Assembly: GCA_017853605.1 (NCBI GenBank)
Contig: JAFMJG010000013.1
Location: 1-33,961 of the forward strand
Length of the DNA: 33,961 bases
Reading direction: 5' to 3'
From: a bacterium
Lineage (GTDB): Bacteria > Bdellovibrionota_C > UBA2361 > OMII01
The stretch's first letter is position 1; each line of letters opens with the position of its first letter. Below the pieces are notes generated by a model. The model ran no database searches. It worked only from the letters and a program-made list of their open reading frames with translations, and was not told the DNA's origin. Below, piece by piece: positions 1 through 7,159 of this stretch. The translations under genes and the position numbers were made by a program.

Positions 1-10
1 GCCTTAGGTC

Positions 11-616
11 ATGAGCGATCTGTTTTCGTGGATTCTGCTTGTCCCGCTGTACGCGCTCGGAGCCTTTCCCACGGGCAAGCTTGTGTCGCGCATGCACGGG
101 GTGGACATTACGGCCCACGGCAGCGGGAACGTGGGCGCCACAAATGTCGCGCGGGTTATCGGCAAGAGAGCAGGGCTGGTGACCCTGCTTGGCGACGTGC
201 TCAAGGGAGCTGTCGGCGTCCTTGTTGCCTCCCTCCTCGCTCCCCGTGGCGCATTTCCTGCAGCTGCAGCTGCTGCTGTTGTGTGCGGCCACTGCTTCTC
301 GCTGCCCCCGTTCCTAAAGGGGGGAAAAGGGGTGGCCACAGCCCTTGGCGCCGTAATTGCGCTTCATGTTTGGAGCGGCGTTGTCGCGATAGCCGCTTTT
401 GCTGCGGTTTTCGCCCTTACGGGAATTGTGTCGCTCTCCTCGCTGATAGCTGCCCTGATTGTGCCGGTGTCCTCGCTGCTGATGAACCTTCCGGAAGCAG
501 CGACGGTCTCCTATGCCGTGATCGCTGGCGTGGTTATCTTGCGGCACCGCGACAATATTCACCGGCTGGTAGAGGGAAGGGAGGCAAAGTTCCGGTTCAG
601 GCAAGAGGCCGAGTAG
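11..616 (+). CDS. plsY: Glycerol-3-phosphate acyltransferase PlsY
   Basis: 201 aa hydrophobic protein with PlsY-type motifs: GAFPTGKLVSR, HGSGNVGATNVARVIGKRAG, LPPFLKGGKGVATALG. Confidence 0.93.
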   Translation: MSDLFSWILLVPLYALGAFPTGKLVSRMHGVDITAHGSGNVGATNVARVIGKRAGLVTLLGDVLKGAVGVLVASLLAPRGAFPAAAAAAVVCGHCFSLPPFLKGGKGVATALGAVIALHVWSGVVAIAAFAAVFALTGIVSLSSLIAALIVPVSSLLMNLPEAATVSYAVIAGVVILRHRDNIHRLVEGREAKFRFRQEAE

Positions 617-630
617 CCCCTCCCGAGCCG

Positions 631-906
631 TCACTTTGCGTGCTCGAGGGCCTCTGGGCCGTGGTAGGAGAGGGTCCCGTTATCCCAGAGGACGTTCACC
701 ATAACCGCCCGCGACTTGTTCTCCTGCGACGTGTTGGTGGTCTCGTGCCTCATTGACTTTACCGTTCCGCAACAGCCCCGCGCGGATACCGTGACGGTCT
801 CGATGTCGCCATCAACGTTGCCGGTGGCGGCCGCCGTTGAATCCTTTGCCAACGTGACTGTGTAGGGCAGGCGGCGCACGCGGTCGTTTACCTTAAATTT
901 TTCCAT
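631..906 (-). CDS. Small hypothetical protein (91 aa)
   Basis: ORF 91 aa (MEKFKVNDRVRRLPYTVTLAKDS...) between plsY (convergent) and a non-coding region; plausible composition, no family recognised. Confidence 0.55.
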   Translation of the reverse strand: MEKFKVNDRVRRLPYTVTLAKDSTAAATGNVDGDIETVTVSARGCCGTVKSMRHETTNTSQENKSRAVMVNVLWDNGTLSYHGPEALEHAK

Positions 907-971
907 GGTGTCCTCTCATCTGGCGCGCGCAAGCGCGGCGAAGCTCTCTCTCTTAGACTCTAGACTAAGCC

Positions 972-994
972 TCAGGGGCTCAAAAAGCCCCTGA
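972..994. other. Perfect 9-bp stem-loop (tcaggggct-caaaa-agcccctga) without a T-tract
   Basis: Arms 972-980 and 986-994 are exact reverse complements; no following T run, so not a typical terminator. Confidence 0.5.
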
Positions 995-1334
995 TCGCGC
1001 CCGGGGCTCGGCGGGCGCCGATGTGCAGGACGAATCCCAAGGCGTTCGAACTGCGTTTGAAGCTGCCTCGGAATGCGCAATTAAAGCAGGCAGATAGCCA
1101 AGTAAGCCCTGAAAAAGCGTAAAAAGAGCCGAAAAAGTCAAGTTTTTTAATTTTGCAGCCGACCGTCCGTCAGTCATTTTTCATTCAAGCTTTGCGCAGC
1201 GCCTGCCGACCCTCCCATGTGAGGGAAAAGACGGCCCTCAAGAGCTTCCCCTATTTGGGCAATCCTCTAGCCGAGTTCAAGCATCTGAATGAGGTAAGCG
1301 GTTTTTCCAAAGGGTTTTTCTGGGGGACTAAGCG

Positions 1335-2588
1335 ATGGCTAAGGACAACGGCAAGGGCAGCGGAAATCTCATCTGTTCCTTTTGCGGCAAGACTCAGGAG
1401 GAGGTCCGGAAGCTTGTTGCTGGGCCATCAGTCTACATCTGCGACGAGTGTGTCGACCTGTGCAATGACATCCTTACCGAGGAGTTTGATGGGCATGCCC
1501 ACCAAACTAACCGCCTGGCTGTCCCAACCCCAAAGGATATCAAGGCATCGCTCGATGACTACATCATCGGCCAGGAGCACGCGAAAAAGGTTCTCTCAGT
1601 TGCAGTGCACAACCACTACAAGCGCATCCAAAACAACCATGCAGCCAAGGGCGCAGTTGAGCTCCAGAAGTCGAACATCCTTCTGATTGGCCCGACAGGA
1701 TCGGGGAAGACTCTGCTTGCCCAGACGCTGGCGAGAATTCTTGACGTGCCGTTCACGATCGCGGACGCGACAAGCCTCACGGAAGCTGGCTACGTGGGTG
1801 AGGACGTAGAGAACATCATCGTGAACCTGCTGCAAGCGGCCGACTACGATATTGAAAAGACGCAGCGGGGCATCGTGTACATCGACGAGATAGACAAAAT
1901 CGCGCGCAAGAGCGACACCCCGTCGGTGACCCGCGATGTGTCGGGCGAAGGCGTGCAGCAAGCGCTGCTCAAAATCATTGAGGGGACGAAAGCGAACGTT
2001 CCGCCGAAGGGCGGCCGCAAGCATCCCCAACAGGACTTCATACAGGTTGACACCTCGAACATCCTCTTCATCGTTGGTGGGGCCTTCGATGGAATTGAGA
2101 GGATTATCAACCAGCGCAGCGGCAAGAAGGGCTTAGGCTTTGGCAACAACATCGTCCAGATGGCAGAGAAGCGGGAGAACCCGCTCGCGCTGCTTGAGAC
2201 GGAGGACCTGCTGAAGTTCGGGATGATTCCGGAGTTCATCGGGCGCCTGCCGGTCGTCTCAAGCCTTGAGCCGCTCGACCAGCCGGCGCTGATCGAGATC
2301 CTGACAAAGCCCAAGAACGCGCTCATCAAGCAGTACCAGACCCTGCTGTCAATGGAGGGGGTCGAGCTGACCTTCACCACAGAGGCTCTCGATGCTATCG
2401 CCAAAAAGGCTCTCGAGAAGAAGACAGGGGCCCGCGGACTACGGTCGATTATCGAGCACGCCATGCTTGAGGTCATGTACGACATCCCGAGCAACACGAG
2501 CGTGAAGGAGGTCATCATCACGCCGGATGTCATCAACGGCACGCAGCCTCCGATGAAGGTCTACCACAAGGAAGCGGTTGCCAGCTGA
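1335..2588 (+). CDS. clpX: ATP-dependent Clp protease ATP-binding subunit ClpX
   Basis: 417 aa; N-terminal zinc-binding domain [10 protein letters not shown]...[10 protein letters not shown], Walker A GPTGSGKT, Walker [29 protein letters not shown], pore [19 protein letters not shown]. Confidence 0.99.
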   Translation: MAKDNGKGSGNLICSFCGKTQEEVRKLVAGPSVYICDECVDLCNDILTEEFDGHAHQTNRLAVPTPKDIKASLDDYIIGQEHAKKVLSVAVHNHYKRIQNNHAAKGAVELQKSNILLIGPTGSGKTLLAQTLARILDVPFTIADATSLTEAGYVGEDVENIIVNLLQAADYDIEKTQRGIVYIDEIDKIARKSDTPSVTRDVSGEGVQQALLKIIEGTKANVPPKGGRKHPQQDFIQVDTSNILFIVGGAFDGIERIINQRSGKKGLGFGNNIVQMAEKRENPLALLETEDLLKFGMIPEFIGRLPVVSSLEPLDQPALIEILTKPKNALIKQYQTLLSMEGVELTFTTEALDAIAKKALEKKTGARGLRSIIEHAMLEVMYDIPSNTSVKEVIITPDVINGTQPPMKVYHKEAVAS

Positions 2589-2597
2589 GGCAGCCGG

Positions 2598-3284
2598 CTA
2601 GCCTGGATTAAGGATCACGACCTCTACCCGGCGATTGCGGCGGCGGCCATCCTCCGTCCGGTTTGAAGCGATCGGATCCGTCTCGCCGAGGGCACGAAGC
2701 TGGATTCGGCGGGGGGCGATGCCGTTGTCGGCCAAGCTGTCGGCGACCGAGCGGGCGCGGGCGTCAGAGAGCCTATAGTTGTACTCGATGGTCCCGATCG
2801 AATCGGTGTGCCCCTCGACTGAAAGCTGGCGGCTCGGGGCGTTCTGCAGGGCGGCCGTGATCTCCCTGATGGTGGCTAGCGCAGCGGGAGTGAGCACGGC
2901 TTTGCCGAACTGAAACAGCACGTCGGGCAGGTTGATGACGACCCCTCTGGGTGAGTCCCGCACATCAACACCCTTGGCGCGAAGCTCCTCGAGCAGCCTC
3001 CTGTTCTCTTCTAGCACCGCTCCCTGCTGAGCGATGAGGGCATCTTGGTTATCCAGGCGCCTGTTCTCCCTGTCGAGCTGGGAGCCTATGAGGGCTCCCC
3101 CTAGGGCGCCTGCTGCAGCCCCTATAGCGACTCCCGCGCCGGTGTTGCCGGTTTGGTGGCCGATTATGGCGCCTAGCCCTGCGCCTGCTGCGGCTCCGCC
3201 GACTGCGCCCGCCTCGGTTGATCCAATTTGTCCGCCTTGGCAGGCCGAGAGGATGAGCAGCGCAGCAAACAGGGGTCTCCTCAT
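2598..3284 (-). CDS. OmpA-family lipoprotein with N-terminal glycine-zipper domain
   Basis: 228 aa; signal peptide with lipobox LSAC; VGGAAAGAGLGAIIGHQTGNTGAGVAIGAAAGALGGALIG; C-terminal OmpA peptidoglycan-binding motif EGHTDSIGTIEYNYRLSDARARSVADSLADNGI. Confidence 0.93.
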   Translation of the reverse strand: MRRPLFAALLILSACQGGQIGSTEAGAVGGAAAGAGLGAIIGHQTGNTGAGVAIGAAAGALGGALIGSQLDRENRRLDNQDALIAQQGAVLEENRRLLEELRAKGVDVRDSPRGVVINLPDVLFQFGKAVLTPAALATIREITAALQNAPSRQLSVEGHTDSIGTIEYNYRLSDARARSVADSLADNGIAPRRIQLRALGETDPIASNRTEDGRRRNRRVEVVILNPG

Positions 3285-3307
3285 GACATCAGCGCTCCTT
3301 GTAGCGG

Positions 3308-4276
3308 CTAAAACTTCTCTGGAGGGGAGGATTTCGCCCTTTCAATCCCATTCTTTGCAGACTGCAGTCCCGGGTTTTTCTTCAGCGCCTCCCTGAATTC
3401 ATACTGGGCATCGCTGTTGCGCCCCATGGCCAAGTAGACCTCGCCGAGCTCTGCGTGGTAGTTGGCGTTGCCTGGGCAGAGCCGCTGCGCGCGCCGGAGG
3501 TGGTAAAGCTTCTGGGAGATCTCTGAGGCTGCCTGCGCTGACTGGTCCTCTCCAGCTGCCTCCGCGCAGCTTCCCTCCTGCTGGGAGCTTGGCGCGAGGC
3601 CCGATGTGGTCGAGCTCTCAACCTCGACAATGTCGGTTTCTGTCATGCTCGTTCCTCCAGCGCGCTCCTCGACCGTGGTCTCGATGACCTCTGTTGTCTC
3701 CTGCTGCACAACTGGCGCCTTTGCCGCGCGCTTCGCTGCCGCTGGCTTTGCGGCGCCTTGGTAGCGGCCGCGCGGCTCAACATCGGTGCGCAGCGGGGCT
3801 GCTGCTGCGGCAGGCCTGGGAGCCGGGCCGCGCCTCTCTAGCTGAGCGAGCTTTCGCGCGGCCTCTGGCGACAGCGAGTGTTGTGATGGGCTGGGCAGGT
3901 AGTGGGAGCGTGAGGACGGCACAGCCACAGGAGGATCGGACTGAATGGCGCGGAGCTCGTCGATCTCCTGCCGCTGGGCCTGGATGAGCCGGTCCTGGCG
4001 TTCGAGAGCCTCGTCCTGGCTCTGGGCGGTCTCCTGCTGGGCCTGAAGGGCGTTGCCGATCAGCGCGCCGGTGGCTGCACCGGCAACAGCTCCTATCGCC
4101 AAGCCATTCCCTGCGTTGCCGGTCTGGTTCCCAACGATGGCGCCCAGCCCGGCACCGACGATTCCGCCGGTGGCTGAACCGATAGCGGTTGTCTGCTTCG
4201 GCTTAGTGCAGCCTGCAACCGTCGAGGCCACCACTAGGGATAGAGCGGAGTAGAAAAGGAGGGAGCGTTTTGCCAT
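3308..4276 (-). CDS. Glycine-zipper lipoprotein with C-terminal TPR-like region
   Basis: 322 aa; lipobox VAGC; glycine zipper VGAGLGAIVGNQTGNAGNGLAIGAVAGAATGALIG; C-terminal TPR-like ANYHAELGEVYLAMGRNSDAQYEFREALKKNPG. Confidence 0.85.
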   Translation of the reverse strand: MAKRSLLFYSALSLVVASTVAGCTKPKQTTAIGSATGGIVGAGLGAIVGNQTGNAGNGLAIGAVAGAATGALIGNALQAQQETAQSQDEALERQDRLIQAQRQEIDELRAIQSDPPVAVPSSRSHYLPSPSQHSLSPEAARKLAQLERRGPAPRPAAAAAPLRTDVEPRGRYQGAAKPAAAKRAAKAPVVQQETTEVIETTVEERAGGTSMTETDIVEVESSTTSGLAPSSQQEGSCAEAAGEDQSAQAASEISQKLYHLRRAQRLCPGNANYHAELGEVYLAMGRNSDAQYEFREALKKNPGLQSAKNGIERAKSSPPEKF

Positions 4277-4307
4277 CGTCAGGGCCTCTTAGTTGTTAGA
4301 TGTTTCT

Positions 4308-4706
4308 CTAGTCGCTAGATCCGGAGCCGTAGCGGTCGCTAAAGTACGCATCGTGGTACCGTTGCCGCCTGAGATCGTCAAGCTCGTCTTGCTGCTTGCG
4401 CATCTTTTCGGCCTGCAGCTCCATGAACTGCTTCTGCTCCTTCTCTGTTGCCTTCTTGGCGTCGTTCTTGTCGGAGCTGGCGCCGATCACTGCGCCGCCG
4501 AGCGCCCCCGTTGTGGCGCCCAAGGCAGCGCCCTCTCCAGCGTGACCGCTCGCCGAGCCGACTAAGGCGCCTGTTCCAGCACCGACCGCGCCGCCTATCG
4601 CGGCGCCCTCTGCCGTCGACTGAGAGCACCCACATGCAATGGCGGCTACCAGGGCCACTAAGGCCATTCTCGGGGCAACGGAGCTTGGCGTGCAGAAAAT
4701 CTTCAT
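4308..4706 (-). CDS. Small glycine-zipper lipoprotein with charged C-terminal helix
   Basis: 132 aa; lipobox near AIACGC; IGGAVGAGTGALVGSASGHAGEGAALGATTGALGGAVIG followed by KKATEKEQKQFMELQAEKMRKQQDELDDLRRQ. Internal start at M14 (about 4667) is also possible. Confidence 0.8.
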   Translation of the reverse strand: MKIFCTPSSVAPRMALVALVAAIACGCSQSTAEGAAIGGAVGAGTGALVGSASGHAGEGAALGATTGALGGAVIGASSDKNDAKKATEKEQKQFMELQAEKMRKQQDELDDLRRQRYHDAYFSDRYGSGSSD

Positions 4707-4920
4707 GGTCGTACCTCGAAGGCGCTATCCTAAGGGGGGCATACAGCCTCCCTAGGTATGGTATGGCAGACAATGCTAAGCCCGTGGTGTAACAGGACTA
4801 GATTGATCTGCGGCAGCCACGCACCACTACCAGGCGATACTAGAATCCAGCTTCATGAGCCGCAATCCAAAATAGGGCGCAAACGAGGCAGGCCGGTGCT
4901 CAAAGGGCATGGAGGGTTGC

Positions 4921-5457
4921 TTAGCCCGCTGCGTTGGGAGAGTCCGTTATAGTTCGTTTTGGCGCCGGAAGTAGGATGAGCACTGCCACGCCCACACAGA
5001 TAGCCGAGTCAGCGATGTTGAAGGCTGGCCAATGGTAGCTAGACCAGTAAAAGTCGAGAAAATCGACCACTCTGCCGTAGGTCAGCCGGTCAATGACGTT
5101 TCCCACCGCCCCGCCCATAATCGCCGCAAGTGCGCTCTGCGGAAGCCATCCCCTCTGGGCAGTCTGGCGGAGAAACACGAATACCACCGTCAGAGCCAAG
5201 AGGATTGTCAGGGCAAGCACGACTTGGCGTGGACCGTCCGCGAGATTTGACCAGAGGCCGAATGCTGCCCCCGGATTGAAGGCCAAGGTCATGTTGAAAA
5301 GGCCCGGGATCACCGGCAGAACTTCTCCCTCCTGGAAGTGCTTGAGCACCCAGAACTTCGAGACCTGATCAGCAAACGTGGTGCTTAAGGTGACCAGCGC
5401 CACGAGCAGCCAATTGATTTCGGAGCGGGTTGGCGTTGGTTGGCCTGAGGAGGTCAT
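4921..5457 (-). CDS. lspA: Lipoprotein signal peptidase (signal peptidase II)
   Basis: 178 aa membrane protein with LspA motifs FNPGAAFG, GGAVGNVIDRLTYGRVVDFLDFYW, WPAFNIADSAI (catalytic Asp pair). Confidence 0.96.
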   Translation of the reverse strand: MTSSGQPTPTRSEINWLLVALVTLSTTFADQVSKFWVLKHFQEGEVLPVIPGLFNMTLAFNPGAAFGLWSNLADGPRQVVLALTILLALTVVFVFLRQTAQRGWLPQSALAAIMGGAVGNVIDRLTYGRVVDFLDFYWSSYHWPAFNIADSAICVGVAVLILLPAPKRTITDSPNAAG

Positions 5458-5501
5458 AAGGCCGACACGGTAACAGAATTACGTCCTGAAAGCAGCCACC
5501 C

Positions 5502-6740
5502 TCAATAGTCAGAGTCCACGCGGCGCGGCGACTGCGGGGCCGGGAGCGGCAGTTCGACTTGGCGCGGCTTGGGAGTAAAGCCCTTGAGCGAGAGCTCCCC
5601 GACCTGGCCTGACTTCGTCGAAAAAACGACGTTGCCCGACGAGACAAAAAGCAGGTTACTTACGCCCCCAGATACCGTTTCCGAGTCGAGCTCCTGCATC
5701 GTGAAGGGCGATGCAGTCGCTGAAACTCCGTAGGAACTGTCTGGAGACAGCTCGTTTACCGTTAGCAGAGAATCCCGCCCAACGGATGCTATCCTGGCAC
5801 CGTCCCGAGAGATCGCGACAGACGAGACCCGGCCTGAATGAAGCTGGTGTCGTGCTGCGAGGGTGAATCCCCGAACCTCCCATACCTCTACGTACCCATC
5901 CTCGATGCCGAGAACGAGCCGCCGGCCGTCAGCAGACACGGCCAGGGAAGCGATGCCACGGTCTGGCTTGCGAAGAGCCCGCAGGGACGTTCCTACGTGC
6001 CCAAAGAAACGTCCCGGAGAGAGGTTTGTGTCATACGCGCCTCCCTGGTCATCAGCAGAATAGGGGAGCCATCCGATGAGCGTTCCGTCCCAGTCTGTCG
6101 AGAAGAAGGCCCGGTCGGATGGATGGCTGGCAACACCACTAATGAGCGTCTGGTGAGCAACGTAGCGCTCGAATGCGAGGTCTCGCTGCTTGTCGTCGCG
6201 CGCAGTCCTCTCGAGCTCGTAGTGCCAGCGGTAGACCCTGCCATCCGCCCCGGCTATCAGCACCGAAGTGTCCTTGTCGTGGAAGCTTAGCGCTACAGCC
6301 CTGGCTTTCAGCCGTTCAAGAGACCAGTCGGCCTTGCACTGCGCCAAGCAGCTCACCCGAACCCTTCCGCCATCCACGTATGCTACAAGGGGCAGTGTGG
6401 CTCCGATGGCTGCTATCTGCGGGTTGGAAGGAAGCTTCTTTAGCAGTTGGCCCGAGCCGCTTGGCAGGTCCCAAACGATCACGCTTCCGTCACTGGCAGC
6501 CGAGACAAGTTGGGGCGGTGAAGATGAGACCTCAGTGATGGCTAGCACCTCTCCGGCGTGCTGGGTGACCTGAGGCAAGGAGCCGACAGGGGTCCGCTCC
6601 CACGGTCGTATCTCGATTGATTCTAACGAGGTAGGCGACACCAGTGAGTTGGTAGCATCGAGTGCCTGCTGCGCTACCTGGCATCCGAGGAGCAGGAAGC
6701 ATGCAAGTGAGACCAGTGTAAATCTATAGTAATGCAGCAT
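5502..6740 (-). CDS. WD40-repeat lipoprotein
   Basis: 412 aa; lipobox LLGC; repeated beta-propeller-like segments such as LVSAASDGSVIVWDLPSG, RRLVLGIEDGYVEVWEVRG, ARIASVGRDSLLTVNEL. Confidence 0.85.
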   Translation of the reverse strand: MLHYYRFTLVSLACFLLLGCQVAQQALDATNSLVSPTSLESIEIRPWERTPVGSLPQVTQHAGEVLAITEVSSSPPQLVSAASDGSVIVWDLPSGSGQLLKKLPSNPQIAAIGATLPLVAYVDGGRVRVSCLAQCKADWSLERLKARAVALSFHDKDTSVLIAGADGRVYRWHYELERTARDDKQRDLAFERYVAHQTLISGVASHPSDRAFFSTDWDGTLIGWLPYSADDQGGAYDTNLSPGRFFGHVGTSLRALRKPDRGIASLAVSADGRRLVLGIEDGYVEVWEVRGFTLAARHQLHSGRVSSVAISRDGARIASVGRDSLLTVNELSPDSSYGVSATASPFTMQELDSETVSGGVSNLLFVSSGNVVFSTKSGQVGELSLKGFTPKPRQVELPLPAPQSPRRVDSDY

Positions 6741-6751
6741 AGTTGAGCATG

Positions 6752-6783
6752 GAGCGGAAAAAATGACGATGAAGTTTCCGCTC
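6752..6783. promoter_or_regulatory. Inverted repeat GAGCGGAAA-N14-TTTCCGCTC in the divergent intergenic region
   Basis: Perfect 9-bp arms (6752-6760 / 6775-6783) immediately upstream of the WD40 lipoprotein start and before the leader of the plus-strand gene. Confidence 0.5.
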
Positions 6784-6940
6784 TCAGCACTATATGGTAT
6801 AGACTAAGGCGCTACCGGTGAGGAAGGTCGGGACCGATCTTTCATTGTACGTAGCCGCGAAGGGTCAAGAGATCGGATGGGTTCGCTCGGCACCAACAAG
6901 GCCAGCAACAGTAACCTCCGGTAGAAAAGGCGCAGTTCGA

Positions 6941-6990
6941 AAGGGTCTTCTGCCGCGCGCAGCCCTTGAAGGGAAGGCTCTATTTTTTAT
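6941..6990 (+). promoter_or_regulatory. Candidate attenuator-like alternative hairpins in a long 5' leader
   Basis: AAGGG-tctt-CTGC-cgcgc-GCAG-CCCTT (6941-6967) shares its 3' arm with AGCC(C)TT-gaaggg-AAGGCT (6961-6979), which is followed by ctaTTTTTTattt. Confidence 0.35.
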
Positions 6991-7059
6991 TTACGGTAAA
7001 TTTCGTCGGGGGTCATTCGGACCAGACCTAGGCGTTGGTGCTTCGGTTTGGACGCTCGT

Positions 7060-7118
7060 AAACGGGGAAGGTTGTCGCTGGAGAGCTTGCTCGCGCGATT
7101 GCAAGGCCGGCCCCGTTT
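7060..7118 (+). promoter_or_regulatory. Nested stem-loop in 5' leader
   Basis: Outer 8-bp stem AAACGGGG (7060-7067) / CCCCGTTT (7111-7118); inner CTTGC (7086-7090) / GCAAG (7101-7105); ends about 40 nt before the GTG start at 7160. Confidence 0.4.
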
Positions 7119-7159
7119 AAGGCTCCTAAAAGCTAGTAACCTGTTCGATTAAAGGAGTC

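Noticed and set aside
28-756. 242-aa plus-strand ORF overlapping plsY
   Set aside because: Out-of-frame shadow of plsY; Cys/Arg-rich nonsense composition.
1040-1070. GTTCGAA T-loop-like sequence (possible tRNA)
   Set aside because: No matching T stem, anticodon arm or acceptor stem around it.
1153-1686. 177-aa plus-strand ORF overlapping the clpX start
   Set aside because: Out of frame with clpX over its N-terminal domain; Ser/Thr/Arg-rich low-complexity translation.
1844-2542. 232-aa minus-strand ORF antisense to clpX
   Set aside because: Fully overlaps a certain clpX; Ser-rich shadow translation typical of GC-rich DNA.
5838-6290. 150-aa plus-strand ORF over the WD40 lipoprotein
   Set aside because: Antisense to a gene with signal peptide and beta-propeller repeats.
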